64,000 nucleotides of DNA from Actinomadura rifamycini DSM 43936 (GTDB lineage Bacteria; Actinomycetota; Actinomycetes; Streptosporangiales; Streptosporangiaceae): positions 1 through 64,000 of the forward strand of contig NZ_AULB01000007.1 in the NCBI RefSeq assembly GCF_000425065.1. Reading direction: 5' to 3'. Under the pieces are notes generated by a model. The model was not told where the DNA came from, did no database searches, and saw only the letters and a program-made list of their open reading frames with translations. Within the stretch, counting starts at the first letter, position 1. Each line of letters starts with the position of its first letter. Made by a program: the position numbers and the translations under genes. This document shows, piece after piece, positions 42,501 to 50,812 of this stretch.

Positions 42501-43079
42501 GTCCCGGTACCGGGCGGCGGCCTCGACCGCCTCCGCGTACTGGCCGAGCCGCAGCCGCGTCTGCACCTCGCCGGACGGGCAGCCGGTGGTGGCGACGATG
42601 CCCGCCGCGTGCTCGGCGAGCAGTTCCGCGTCCATCCGCGGATACTTCTGGACGTGCCCCTCCAGCCAGGCGCGGGACTGCAGGCGGAACAGGTTCCGCA
42701 GGCCGTCCGCGTCCACCGCCCACATCGTCATGTGCGTGTAGAGGCCGCGCCCGGACACGTCGCCGCCCGCGCCGGTCGTCTCGTCCGACTTCCGCAGGGA
42801 CGGGTCGTCGCTCCAGAACACGGGCGCCCGGTGGTGCCGGGACGCGGGAGCCACGTACGCCTCGATGCCGATGACCGGCTTCACCCCGGCGCGGTTCGCG
42901 GCGTGGAAGAACTCGTAGGCGCCGTGTACGTTGCCGTGGTCGCTCATCGCGACCGCGGGCATCCCCTGCCGCGCGACCTCGTCCATCAGCGGCCCGACCT
43001 TCGCGGCGCCGTCCAGCATCGAGTACTCGGTGTGCACGTGCAGATGGACGAACGAGTCCGCTGCCCTTCCCCCGCCCAC
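39504..43079 (-). CDS. dnaE: DNA polymerase III alpha subunit, DnaE type
   Basis: A 1191-residue bacterial replicative polymerase subunit. The N-terminal PHP domain begins FVHLHVHTEYSMLDGA. The catalytic aspartates are in MPDVDLDFDDRRR and a third acidic residue follows in the palm. The fingers contain FQEQVMAIAQQLAGYS and GYGFNKSHTAGYG, and an OB-fold lies near the C terminus (VRLSGIVSGLQRKVTKQG). The GTG at 43077-43079 has GGGAGG four bases upstream; a longer start at 43157 lacks this. The accessory setting suggests a second DnaE in the genome, but that cannot be seen here. It is divergent from a LysR gene. Confidence 0.94.
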   Translation of the reverse strand: MGGGRAADSFVHLHVHTEYSMLDGAAKVGPLMDEVARQGMPAVAMSDHGNVHGAYEFFHAANRAGVKPVIGIEAYVAPASRHHRAPVFWSDDPSLRKSDETTGAGGDVSGRGLYTHMTMWAVDADGLRNLFRLQSRAWLEGHVQKYPRMDAELLAEHAAGIVATTGCPSGEVQTRLRLGQYAEAVEAAARYRDVFGPGNYFLELMDHGLPIERRVREDLIRLGRELDLPPLATNDSHYVTEDQAEAHDALLCIGTGKRLADENRFRFGGSGYFIKPAAEMRAMWDAEVPGACDNTLRVAERVGDYGAVFAHRDLMPRFPVPDGETEASWLRAETLRGARRRFGDDPPRDVLDRIDYELSVITDMGFPGYFLVVADICRYARENGIGLGPGRGSATGSMVAYCVGITELDPIEHRLIFERFLNPERITMPDVDLDFDDRRREEMIDYVTRTYGDDRVCQIVTFGTIKAKAAVKDACRVLGYPYALGDRITKAFPAAEGGKEIPLAAIHDASHRRHGEAAELRRMYADEPDVKRVIDTAVGVEGLTRGTGVHAAGVILSSEPLLDVLPLVRPKAAGPVVTGFPFTQAEDMGLLKMDFLGLRNLTVIHDAVAGVKANRGLDVDVRTAPLDDPKTYALLARGDTLGVFQLDSGGMRVLLRMMRPTTFTDIAAVNALYRPGPMEMDAHTNYALRKTGRQKVEPIHPELEEALEPILGDTYHLVVFQEQVMAIAQQLAGYSLGAADMLRRAMGKKKKEVLDAEWERFSSGMRERGYSAEAVRAVWDVLVPFSGYGFNKSHTAGYGLVSYWTAYLKANFPAEYMAALLSSVGDDKDKTGVYLSDCRRLGIRVLPPDVNESVLDFAAVGDDVRFGLGAVRNVGAGVVDAIVRTRAEKGAYTSFDDFLAKVPAQVCNKRVLESLAKAGAFDGLGHPRKGLVAVHEQAADAVVDVKRHEAHGQDALFGAAAGPGAGDAALTVPIPDGEWDRATLLAHEREMLGLYVSSHPLDGTEPILERHRDRTIAELLASGRADGRVRLSGIVSGLQRKVTKQGSPWAIVALEDHDASVECLVFPKSYMLYGDALAEDRVVSVRGRINLRDDTVSVYAEEVTVLDVTGPGDAEPPVVITVAEARVTPRLVGDLKRILLAHPGAAPVHLLLRRGGPASVLFDLAPFRVAPDAALFGDVKSLLGPGSVTRS

Positions 43080-43194
43080 TACGCCTCCCGGTTGTCGACG
43101 ATTCCCCGCCGCCGACATTCGACCCGCTGGTAGAGTCGCCCGTCCAACAATCGACACGCGCGGCGATCACACCCAACGGTTGTCGGAGGAGCTC

Positions 43195-44142
43195 GTGGAC
43201 CTGGACCTCGGCGCGGTGCGCGCCTTCGTGGCCGTCGCGGACGACCGGTACTTCGGCGACGCGGCCGCCCGGCTCGGCATCAGCCAGCAGGCGGTGTCGA
43301 AGCGGATCGCCAGGCTGGAGTCCGACCTCGGCACGGCCCTGCTGCGCCGCACGCCGAACGGCGCCGAGCCGACCGACGACGGCGCGTCCTTCCTCGTGCA
43401 CGCCCGCGCGGTGCTCGCGCTCGCCGACCGGGCGGTGGAGCTGGTGCGCAGCCGGCACCGGGCGCTGCGGGTGGACGTGCTCGGGACGCGGCTCGCGCCC
43501 GTCGAGATCGTCCGGGCGTTCCACGAGACCGTGCCGGACGTGGGCATCGAGATCCTGCGGTCCGGCGGGCTGGCGGGCGCGCTGCCCGCGCTCGCCCGCG
43601 GGACGCTCGACGCGTTCTTCGGCCGCGCGGTCGGGGACCTCGGCGGCGTCGAGGCGCGGCCCGTCCTGCTGGAGCCGATCCACGTCCTGGTGGGGCGCGG
43701 GCACCCGCTCGCCGCGCGCGACCGGGTGCCGATCGCGGAGCTGGTCGGCCCGCCGCTGTGGGTCCCGGGCGCCGCGCGGGCCGACACCGAGTGGGCCGAC
43801 TTCTACCGCGCCCTCACCGCCGAGTTCGGCGTGCGCATCGACACGTCCGGTCCCGACTTCGGGCTGGACGCCATGGTGGAGCGGACCGCCGCGTCCCGGG
43901 AGCTGATCACGTTCGGCGTCGGCGAGAAGATCCGCGTGCCGTGGCATCCCGGCGTCGTGCAGCTCCCGGTCGTCGACCCCGCCCCGGTGTACCCGTGGTC
44001 GCTGCTGTGGCACCCGCGCAACCGGCACCCGGTGCTGCCGCCGCTGCTCGCGTTCGCCCGCGAGGGCTTCCGCCCGTTCCGGCCCGGCCGCGAGTGGCTG
44101 CCGGAGCCCGACCGCGCCGCCTTCTCCGTCCCGCCCTCATGA
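43195..44142 (+). CDS. LysR-family transcriptional regulator
   Basis: A 315-residue LysR protein. The winged HTH covers residues 1-60 (LGAVRAFVAVADDRYFGDAA, then LGISQQAVSKRIARLESDLG). The C-terminal effector domain shows the usual two-lobed pattern (LRVDVLGTRLAPVEIVRAFH, RPVLLEPIHVLVGRGHPLA). The GTG at 43195-43197 has GGAGGA 4 bases upstream. It shares a 115-bp divergent region with dnaE. The region contains several GTTGTCGG/TCGAC half-sites but no clear LysR box. The next gene overlaps its stop, so the two may be co-transcribed. Confidence 0.9.
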   Translation: MDLDLGAVRAFVAVADDRYFGDAAARLGISQQAVSKRIARLESDLGTALLRRTPNGAEPTDDGASFLVHARAVLALADRAVELVRSRHRALRVDVLGTRLAPVEIVRAFHETVPDVGIEILRSGGLAGALPALARGTLDAFFGRAVGDLGGVEARPVLLEPIHVLVGRGHPLAARDRVPIAELVGPPLWVPGAARADTEWADFYRALTAEFGVRIDTSGPDFGLDAMVERTAASRELITFGVGEKIRVPWHPGVVQLPVVDPAPVYPWSLLWHPRNRHPVLPPLLAFAREGFRPFRPGREWLPEPDRAAFSVPPS

Positions 44143-44906
44143 TCGGCTGTGTCAGCATGGTGGCGATGGAACAGACGGACCTCGTTCTGGAACTCCTGCA
44201 CGACGTTTTCGGCGCCGACCTCGTCGGCGCGTACCTGCACGGATCGGCCGTGCTCGGCGGGCTGCGGCCGCACAGCGACGTGGACGTCCTGGCGGTCGTC
44301 CGGCGGCCCGCGGCGCGGGCGGAGCGGCGGGCGCTGGTCGCGGGGCTGCTGCCGGTCTCCGGGGGCGCCGCGCGGCCGGTGGAGCTGACGGTGGTCGTGG
44401 AGACGGCCGTCCGGCCGTGGCGGTACCCGCCGGTGTGCGAGTTCCAGTACGGCGAGTGGCTGCGGGACGAGTACGAGCGCGGCGCGGTCCCGGCGCCGGA
44501 GCCGAGCCCCGACCTGGCGCCGCTGATCACGATGGCGCTGGCCGGGGACGCGCCGCTGTTCGGCCCGCCGCCGTCCCGGGTGTTCGCCCCGGTGCCGCAC
44601 GCGGACGTCGTCCGGGCGATCACCGGGAGCGTCCCCGGGCTGCTCGGCGAGCTCGACGGCGACGCCCGCAACGTCGTCCTGACGCTGGCGCGCGTGTGGG
44701 CGACGGCCGCCACCGGGGAGATCATGCCGAAGGACGCGGCGGCCGCGTGGGCGCTGCCCCGGCTGCCCGCGGAGCACCGTCCCGTCCTGGCCCGGGCGCG
44801 CGCGGTCTACCTGGGCGAGGAGGACGAGCGCTGGGACGACCTGCGCGCCCGGCTGCGCCCGCACGCCGAGTACGTCGCGGCCGAGATCGGCCGGGTGTCG
44901 CCCTAG
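44139..44906 (+). CDS. Nucleotidyltransferase similar to AadA aminoglycoside adenylyltransferases
   Basis: A protein of about 255 residues with the nucleotidyltransferase signature GAYLHGSAVLGGLRPHSDVDVLAVV, in which the two Asp residues bind Mg-ATP, and an AadA-like helical C-terminal domain (RNVVLTLARVWATAATGEIM, with KDAAAAWALPRLP). AadA enzymes adenylylate streptomycin and spectinomycin, but resistance cannot be asserted from sequence alone. The ATG at 44139-44141 overlaps the LysR stop; ATGs at 44157 and 44166 are alternatives and none has a good ribosome-binding site. Confidence 0.85.
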   Translation: MIGCVSMVAMEQTDLVLELLHDVFGADLVGAYLHGSAVLGGLRPHSDVDVLAVVRRPAARAERRALVAGLLPVSGGAARPVELTVVVETAVRPWRYPPVCEFQYGEWLRDEYERGAVPAPEPSPDLAPLITMALAGDAPLFGPPPSRVFAPVPHADVVRAITGSVPGLLGELDGDARNVVLTLARVWATAATGEIMPKDAAAAWALPRLPAEHRPVLARARAVYLGEEDERWDDLRARLRPHAEYVAAEIGRVSP

Positions 44907-45190
44907 GTCCCCCACGTCATGCGCCCGCCGCGCCGCGGGGGCGGAGCCGCCGGGCGAGCAGGCGCAGCGCGCCCGCGGCCAGGCCGGTGAGGAGCACGGC
45001 GTGCACGGCGAAGCCCGGGGTGCGGACGCGCGCGCTCAGCCCGGCGCGCGGCGATCCGGCGGACGCGCGCCCGGTCGCCCTCCCCCGCCACGACCACGCA
45101 CACGTCCGGGACCGCCGCCGCGATCTCCGGCAACCCTGCCCGACCGCACCCGCCCGCGTACGGACCGTGGTCGCGGGGTAGAGGGCGGTC

Positions 45191-45757
45191 GTGAGAGGAC
45201 CCGCCGCGGCACCGGCCGCGCTGCTCGCCGCGACGCTCGCCCTGGGGGCCTGCGGCGGGGACGGCCCGGACGCTCCCGGCGCGTCCGGCACCGCGGAGAC
45301 CCTCACCGCGCCCGGCACCACGCCCCTGCCCGTCACCACCCCCGCCGGCGGCGCCCTCGACCGGGCGGCCGCGACCGCGCTGAAGGCCGCCCCGGGCACC
45401 GTGCTGACGTCCGTCGAGCGCGAGGGCGACGGCTGGGAGGTGCGGCTCGTCGCCCCGGACGGCGCCGAGCGCGAGCTCACCGTGGACGGCGCGGGCACCG
45501 AGGTCGTCCGCGACGAGCCCGAGCCGGAGGACCGGGCCGACCGGGAGGAGAACCTGCGGCGCGTCCGGCGCGCGAAGCTGGACTACCGGGACGCCGCCGA
45601 CGCGATGCGCGCGACGGTCCCCGGCGCCCGCGTCACCGAGCTGGAGCTCGACGAGCGGCGCGGCGCGCTCGTCTGGGAGGGGGACGCCGTCGGCCCCGAC
45701 GGCGCCCGCCGCACCGTCGAGGTCGACGCCCGCACCGGCCGCGTGCTGCGGCGGTGA
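45191..45757 (+). CDS. Lipoprotein with PepSY-like repeats
   Basis: A 188-residue protein with a lipobox (ALGACGG) after a short hydrophobic signal, so it is probably anchored to the outer face of the cytoplasmic membrane. Two PepSY-like halves follow: ALDRAAATALKAAPGTVLTS with WEVRLVAPDGAERELTVD, and YRDAADAMRATVPGARVTEL with WEGDAVGPDGARRTVEVD. An acidic linker DEPEPEDRADREEN joins them. PepSY domains often restrain proteases or bind cell-wall factors, and no more specific role is supported. The 284 bases before it (44907-45190) hold no gene I can support. Confidence 0.85.
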   Translation: MRGPAAAPAALLAATLALGACGGDGPDAPGASGTAETLTAPGTTPLPVTTPAGGALDRAAATALKAAPGTVLTSVEREGDGWEVRLVAPDGAERELTVDGAGTEVVRDEPEPEDRADREENLRRVRRAKLDYRDAADAMRATVPGARVTELELDERRGALVWEGDAVGPDGARRTVEVDARTGRVLRR

Positions 45758-45784
45758 CCCCGGCGGCGCGCCGCCGGGGCCCGC

Positions 45785-46849
45785 TCACTCGAACTCCGTG
45801 CCGCCCTTGCGGGTGAGGTAGCCGGGCGAGACGAACTTCGCGATCGCCCGCCCGCCGGTCACCGGGCTGCGGCGCCCCGCGGCGGGCCGCACGACCAGCC
45901 CCTCCCGCAGGTGCTCCGCCTTCCCCGACACCGTCTCGCGCCCGCTCGCCAGCTCCATCAGCAGCGCCTCGTCGTACCCGCCCTCGTACAGGACGGGCGC
46001 GGCGGGCAGGCCCGCGTCGGCCAGCACCCCGGCCAGCTCCGCCGGGTCGAGCCAGCGCACCGCGCCGTCCTCGCCCGCCACCGCGACGTCGAACGCCGCG
46101 TACCCGGGCTCGGCGGCGCCGTAGTGCAGGTCCTGCACGCGGCGGCCGTACACCTCCCCGAACAGCCCCACCCGGGACGCGCCGAACCGCTCCGCGATCT
46201 TCGCCGCGGCCTCGACGGCCCCGTGCGCCTCGAGCGTCCGCCAGTACAGGTTCTCGCCGTCGCGGACGAGCGCCAGCGACTTGCCGCCGAACCCCTTCGA
46301 GGACACGAACGGCTCGCCGTCCGCGAGCGTGAGCAGGCACGCCGTCCCGTGGATCTTCTCCGTCGCCACGACGGCCTCGCCGGGCTCGAAGATCGTCGGG
46401 TACCGCTTGACGTCTTCGATCTCTATCCACCTGATGAGATCGGGGGCGGGCACCACCTCGCCCGCCATGTGCACGGGGATCGGCGGCACCCACTTGACGA
46501 TGCCGAGTTCGTCGGCGAAGTTCCGCCCCTCGGCGTGGGCCGCGGCGAGGTCCGTCCCGTCGAGGGCGCGCGGCCGGCAGACGATGCCCTGCGACAGCTC
46601 GCCGCGCAGCCGCACCGCCTTCACGCGGTTCCGGGCCGAACCGGCGAGCTTCCCGGTGAGCCCGAGCTCGCCGATCAGTTCGTCCGGGAGCACCGACCCC
46701 TCGGGGATATAGACGGCCCAGTCACCGGTCGCGTACCGGCCCTTCTGCACGACCGCCCTGTACAGCCCCACCTGCGCGAGTTCCAGTGCGTCGGCGTTGT
46801 CGTGCGGAAGGACGGTCAGCCGTTCGGCCGTCACGCGCAGCGTCGACAT
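45785..46849 (-). CDS. RNA ligase of the DraRnl (Rnl5) type
   Basis: A 354-residue ATP-dependent RNA ligase. The N-terminal about 120 residues are an OB-fold-like domain (MSTLRVTAERLTVLPHDNAD, AVYIPEGSVLPDELIGELGL). The nucleotidyltransferase follows: the adenylated lysine lies in VVATEKIHGTACLLT (motif I), motif IV in GLFGEVYGRRVQDLHYG and motif V in LREGLVVRPA, with the second lysine in RAIAKFVSP. This domain order, OB first, is that of the Deinococcus enzyme DRB0094, which seals nicks in 3'-OH RNA in duplexes. The ATG at 46847-46849 is 6 bases after AAGGGGA. No obvious repair partner is next to it. Confidence 0.92.
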   Translation of the reverse strand: MSTLRVTAERLTVLPHDNADALELAQVGLYRAVVQKGRYATGDWAVYIPEGSVLPDELIGELGLTGKLAGSARNRVKAVRLRGELSQGIVCRPRALDGTDLAAAHAEGRNFADELGIVKWVPPIPVHMAGEVVPAPDLIRWIEIEDVKRYPTIFEPGEAVVATEKIHGTACLLTLADGEPFVSSKGFGGKSLALVRDGENLYWRTLEAHGAVEAAAKIAERFGASRVGLFGEVYGRRVQDLHYGAAEPGYAAFDVAVAGEDGAVRWLDPAELAGVLADAGLPAAPVLYEGGYDEALLMELASGRETVSGKAEHLREGLVVRPAAGRRSPVTGGRAIAKFVSPGYLTRKGGTEFE

Positions 46850-46913
46850 CGGCATTCCCCTTTCCCGTTTTCCGGGCCAAGAATGGCAACCCGCCACTCC
46901 CCCAACAACCCAT

Positions 46914-48134
46914 TTACGGCATACGCCCCACGCCGCCGGCCCGTCCGGCCGCCCGGGCGCCGTCACTGGCCGCCCCGGCCGGTCGGCCCGCACCCGCCGC
47001 GGGCGAGCGCACCCAGGCGGCGAACGCCTCGACCGTGTCCACGACCGCCTCGAAGCGCAGCGAGTGGAACAGGTCGAACGCGTGCTGCGCCCACGGCAGT
47101 TCGGCGTAGACGACCGGACGGGTGCTGGCCTCGCGCAACCGCGCGGTGAAGTCCCGGGCGCTCTCCACCGGGACGATCGTGTCCCGGTCGCCGTGCACCA
47201 CCAGGACCGGCGGCGCGTCCGGCCTCAGGTGGCCCGTCGGCGACGACTCTTCACCTTTGCCGAAGTAGGGGCCGTAGTAGCCGTTGAGGACGATGACCCC
47301 GGTGACCGACGTGTCCGCGTCCTCGAATCCGGGCTGGAAGGCGGCGTCGCCGGGCGTGAGGCCGGCCAGGAGGGACAGGTGCCCGCCCGCCGAGCTGCCC
47401 GAGACGAAGAGGGTCGCCGGGTCCGCGCCGTACTCCCGCCCGTGGCGGCGCACCCACGCGATCACCTTCTTCAGGTCGACCAGGTGGTCGGGGTGGCCCG
47501 CGGCCGGGCGCAGCCGGTAGTTCGCGCTGACGACCACCCAGCCCTGGCTCGCGAGCCGGTGGACCAGCGGCATCGACTGCGTGCTCTTCCTCCCCTGCCG
47601 GTACTTGCCGCCGTGCAGGTGGATCAGGACCGGCGCGCCGCCCGGACGCGAGCGGTGATGGTAGACGTCGAGGAGGTTGCGCCGCCCGGCATCGCCGTAC
47701 GCGATGTTGCGCGCCTTCGCCACCGAGCGGGGGCGCACCCGGAACGGCATCGCCAGGATCCGCGCGTACGGCCGGCGCCGGCGCAGCGCCGCCGCGAGGT
47801 CGGGGGCGACGGCGGCGCGCCACCCGTCCCCGAGGCCGTCGTCCAGGGCCCGCCGGAGGACCGGGGCCGAGCGGTGGCCGCGCACGGCGATGACGACGAG
47901 GCCGATCGCGACCAGCGCCGCCGCCGTCCAGCCGGACGCGCCGAGATCGCCGGACGCGGCCGTCATCGCCGTGGCCGACGCCAGCAGCGCCAGGCCGAGC
48001 TGGGGGATCTCGTTGATCCCCAGATTGAGGACGAAGCCCGCCTCGGCGAGCCCGGCGGGGCGCCGCAGCGGCCACAGGGCCAGCAGGGCGGGCACCCCCA
48101 CGACGACCAGCGTGATCAGGTATCCGAAGGTCAC
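46914..48134 (-). CDS. Membrane-anchored alpha/beta-hydrolase (esterase/lipase-like)
   Basis: A 406-residue hydrolase with three to four N-terminal hydrophobic segments (residues about 1-105), so the catalytic domain is tethered to the membrane. The catalytic domain has the oxyanion motif LIHLHGGKYRQG, the nucleophile elbow VSGSSAGGHLSLLAG, the Asp in VLVVHGDRDTIVPVESA and the His in LPWAQHAFDLF. It resembles carboxylesterases of the hormone-sensitive lipase group. The GTG start at 48132-48134 is the most likely, and the TerD-like gene is divergent. The substrate is unknown. Confidence 0.88.
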   Translation of the reverse strand: MTFGYLITLVVVGVPALLALWPLRRPAGLAEAGFVLNLGINEIPQLGLALLASATAMTAASGDLGASGWTAAALVAIGLVVIAVRGHRSAPVLRRALDDGLGDGWRAAVAPDLAAALRRRRPYARILAMPFRVRPRSVAKARNIAYGDAGRRNLLDVYHHRSRPGGAPVLIHLHGGKYRQGRKSTQSMPLVHRLASQGWVVVSANYRLRPAAGHPDHLVDLKKVIAWVRRHGREYGADPATLFVSGSSAGGHLSLLAGLTPGDAAFQPGFEDADTSVTGVIVLNGYYGPYFGKGEESSPTGHLRPDAPPVLVVHGDRDTIVPVESARDFTARLREASTRPVVYAELPWAQHAFDLFHSLRFEAVVDTVEAFAAWVRSPAAGAGRPAGAASDGARAAGRAGGVGRMP

Positions 48135-48327
48135 CGGCGCATCAACTCCCGACTGTCCGTGCCGCGGGCCGGTTCTCCGGCGCGGCCTGCGCGACGACTG
48201 TCGCGCCCGGACGGCCGTCCGCACATCCGCCCCCGGACTCCCCCGCCCCCGACTTTGGTAGGGGCCGGGGCGGGCGCGTCCACAAAAACCGGTAGGCGAG
48301 GAACGCGAACATTGCGACTATTCCCGG

Positions 48328-50469
48328 GTGACCAACACTCTTGAGCGTCTCGTCGTGCGGCATGCGCACCGGGTGCCCGTTCCGGACGGCCCGGCGGGCG
48401 CGGGCGGCACGGCCGCGCGGCGGTTCGACGCCGCGCTCATGTCCGCCGGGTTCAAGCTGTCGGGCGACCTGCTCGACGCGCTGTCGGGCCTCGCCGGGGA
48501 CGCCGTCGACGGCCTCGCCGGGCGGGTGCTGCCCGTCGTGCGGGAGATGGTCGGCGACCACGTCCGGCACAACGTCTACTTCCGGGACTTCCCGCACGGC
48601 GTGCCCGACACCCTCGACTTCTGGGTGTCCTGCCTGGTGGGCGCGCTCGCCGACCCCGACGCGAACGTCGAGATCGTGAACGGGTCGCTCAACCTCCTGT
48701 CGCTGCCGAAGTACGGGAAGTACCTCCACACCTACGAGGAGATGCTGGCGGCGCACGACGAGCTGGTCGCGGGCGCCGGGGACCGGCTGACCGTCCTGCA
48801 CGCGGGGCGCCCGGTGGACGCGGAGGCCGAGCGGCTGTTCCTGGCGCTGGCCGGGAGCGCCACCCCGCTCACCGAGGAGGAACTCGACGTCCTGCGCGAG
48901 CTCGCCGCGCACTGCACCGACGCGGTCCCGGACGCGATCCCCGTGCGGGAGAACCGCGCCCTGATCAACCGGGTGCGGGTGGCCGAGGGCGGCGACCTCC
49001 TGCTCGACACGGTCACCGACGTCCTGCGGCTCGCGTGCGCGCTGTCGCTCGGCGACGTCACGCTGGCGGAGCCGACGGAGTTCCTGCTGACCCGCCGCGA
49101 GCGCCGCGCCCTCCTCGCGGGCCTGGACGCGGTCGTCCGCGACAGCCCGGCGAAGCTCGGCGACGTGGCCGCGCACCGCGAGCGGTGGAAGCGCCTCGGC
49201 GAGCGCCTGCACCCGCACGAGTACCCGCGGTGGCCGCACGCGCGGGACGTCTTCGCGGTGGCGCGCGGGGAGAAGAAGGCGCCGTCGTTCGCCGGCCGGG
49301 TCGAGGCCCTGCTCGGCGCGGGCGACGTCCCCGGCGCCGCGAAGCTCGCCGCGAACGCGCCCGGCGTGCTGTTCCGGTCGCTGGACCGGCTGCTGCGCAC
49401 CGACCCGGACGCCTCCGGCGCGGTGCTCGACGCCGCCGAGGGCGCCGCCGGGCAGGTGTCCGGCCGGGTGCTGCTGTCGGTCCGCGAGCACCTGCTCAAC
49501 CGGACGAGGAAGGCGAAGGGCACGCGCGTCTTCGCGAACCGCACGGGCCGCGGCGTCGCCCTCCCCGACACTCGGCCGCCGCTCGACCCCGCCGCGTTCC
49601 GGCGGCTCAAGGACCTGCTCGACGACGAGGTCCGCAGGCGGCTGCCCGCGCCCGCGCACCTCGTCGTGGACCCGGCCGTCCTCGACGTCGCGCTGCCCCT
49701 CAGCGGGAAGGCGACCGCGAGCGGCCTGGGCGTGCTGCCCCGCGGCTCGCTCTCGCCGGTCGACGGGGAGCTGCTGCGGTTCTTCATCTACTGGAAGCAG
49801 CGCGAATACCGCACCGACTACGACCTTTCCGCGCTCATGCTCGACCGCGACTACGGGAACCCGCAGTGGCTGTCGTACACGTCGCTCCGCAAGGTCGGCG
49901 GCGAGCATTCCGGCGACATCACCGAGGCGCCGGACGGCGCGTCGGAGTTCATCAACCTGTCGCTGCGAAAGGTCAAAGCGTCGTTCGTCATCCCGCAGGT
50001 CAACGTCTATTCGGGTGAAGGGTTCGACGACGTCGAGGAATCGTTCTTCGGGTTCATGGTGCGCGACGGCGAGCAGGCGGGCCGTCCGTTCGAGCCGCGG
50101 ACCGTCCGGATGAAGTCCGACCTGCGCGGGCCCGCCCGGGTGGCCCTTCCGCTCGCGTTCGTCCGCGGCAAGGAGGGCGACTGGCACGCCAAGTGGATGC
50201 ACCTGCACCTGCGCGGCGGGTTCGCGTTCAACACCGTGGAGGGCAACCGGGTGACGACGGCGGCGCTGACCCGCGCGGTCATCGAGCGCCGCTACCTCAC
50301 CGTCCGGTACCTGGTCGACCTCATGGAGCCGCGGCAGCTCACGGTGCTCGACGGGGTTCCGCTGCCGGACGAGCCCGTGACCTTCGTCGGCCTCGACCGT
50401 CCCGACGGCCTCCCCGAGGGCTCGAAGGCGTTCACGCTGCGAAATCTGCGCGACCTGATCCCGGCGTGA
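48328..50469 (+). CDS. Large protein with C-terminal TerD-like domain
   Basis: A 713-residue protein. The C-terminal about 220 residues resemble TerD-family stress proteins (tellurite/calcium-binding): FFIYWKQREYRTDYDLSAL, then HSGDITEAPDGASEFINLSL and SGEGFDDVEESFFGFMVRDG. The N-terminal about 450 residues are helical, with no motif I can name beyond repeated LLD/LLR patterns. Proteins of this layout occur in actinomycete ter-type gene groups, but no other ter gene is in view. The GTG start at 48328-48330 gives MTNTLERLVVRHAHRVPVPD. Structured repeats and a terminator follow the stop. Confidence 0.85.
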   Translation: MTNTLERLVVRHAHRVPVPDGPAGAGGTAARRFDAALMSAGFKLSGDLLDALSGLAGDAVDGLAGRVLPVVREMVGDHVRHNVYFRDFPHGVPDTLDFWVSCLVGALADPDANVEIVNGSLNLLSLPKYGKYLHTYEEMLAAHDELVAGAGDRLTVLHAGRPVDAEAERLFLALAGSATPLTEEELDVLRELAAHCTDAVPDAIPVRENRALINRVRVAEGGDLLLDTVTDVLRLACALSLGDVTLAEPTEFLLTRRERRALLAGLDAVVRDSPAKLGDVAAHRERWKRLGERLHPHEYPRWPHARDVFAVARGEKKAPSFAGRVEALLGAGDVPGAAKLAANAPGVLFRSLDRLLRTDPDASGAVLDAAEGAAGQVSGRVLLSVREHLLNRTRKAKGTRVFANRTGRGVALPDTRPPLDPAAFRRLKDLLDDEVRRRLPAPAHLVVDPAVLDVALPLSGKATASGLGVLPRGSLSPVDGELLRFFIYWKQREYRTDYDLSALMLDRDYGNPQWLSYTSLRKVGGEHSGDITEAPDGASEFINLSLRKVKASFVIPQVNVYSGEGFDDVEESFFGFMVRDGEQAGRPFEPRTVRMKSDLRGPARVALPLAFVRGKEGDWHAKWMHLHLRGGFAFNTVEGNRVTTAALTRAVIERRYLTVRYLVDLMEPRQLTVLDGVPLPDEPVTFVGLDRPDGLPEGSKAFTLRNLRDLIPA

Positions 50470-50488
50470 CTGTTAGAATCGTCGCGGC

Positions 50489-50769
50489 GAGGCCATGAAA
50501 GGGCTTCCTTCTCACAACTCTGCAAAAGTTAACCCAGCCCTTTCGCTTTCCTCCCGCGACCGAGGCCACGAGGGTGCTTCCTTCTGATGCATGGCCCGAA
50601 GGGGCCAGTGTCTCAACCCAGTGCCTTCGCTCTCCTCGTCGAACGGGCGCCGCTCACCGCGGCGCCCGTTTCCTTTTTCTCCCACATATATGCCCACATG
50701 CTTTTCGGTGAGGCCATGGGAAAGATTTCTTCCCACACCGCTCTGATCCTCACTCTTTCCGCTTTCCTT
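50489..50769 (+). repeat. Three copies of a structured 60-77-nt element (possible RNA)
   Basis: Copies lie at 50489-50553, 50562-50637 and 50710-50769. All begin GAGGCCAYG and end CGCTYTCCTY. Between these, a stem is kept although its sequence changes: GAAAGGGCT/AGCCCTTTC (50497-50505/50536-50544), GAGGGTGCT/AGTGCCTTC (50570-50578/50620-50628, with G-U pairs) and GGAAAGA/TCTTTCC (50719-50725/50754-50760). The outer GAGG also pairs with CCTC, CCTC and CCTT. Copy 2 has a perfect inner hairpin TGGCCC-GAAG-GGGCCA. The spacing is not a multiple of three, so it is not coding. No known family is recognised. Confidence 0.7.
50642..50676 (+). terminator. Rho-independent terminator after the TerD-like gene and repeats
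   Basis: A perfect 12-bp stem (50642-50653 with 50659-50670), 5-base loop, followed by a T-rich tract on the plus strand (TCCTTTTTCT). It follows structured repeat copies 1 and 2 and lies before copy 3. Confidence 0.88.
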
Positions 50770-50812
50770 GCCACCCGAAAGGGCGGCGCCCGTCTCGCTC
50801 TTCCGCGGTCGG

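Noticed and set aside
39504..43079. ImuB/DnaE2 mutagenesis cassette
   Set aside because: The protein has the length and PHP motif of the DnaE1 type, and no imuA or imuB gene is adjacent.
43080..43194. LysR operator or StrR-type site containing GTCCAACAATCGAC
   Set aside because: Only one half matches the StrR-type arm and no inverted partner lies at the right distance; the GTTGTCGG half-sites are too short to call.
44903..45190. Minus-strand frame with a segment like a glycosyltransferase (LPEIAAAVPDVCVVVAGEGD)
   Set aside because: The resemblance lasts about 25 residues, then the frame turns Arg/Pro-rich; a hydrophobic segment continues in another frame. It could be a remnant, but I cannot support a gene.
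50489..50637. CRISPR array
   Set aside because: Copies 1 and 2 are 73 bases apart, as in an array, but they are imperfect, only three exist, a terminator splits them from copy 3 and no cas gene is present. The stem covariation fits a structured element better.
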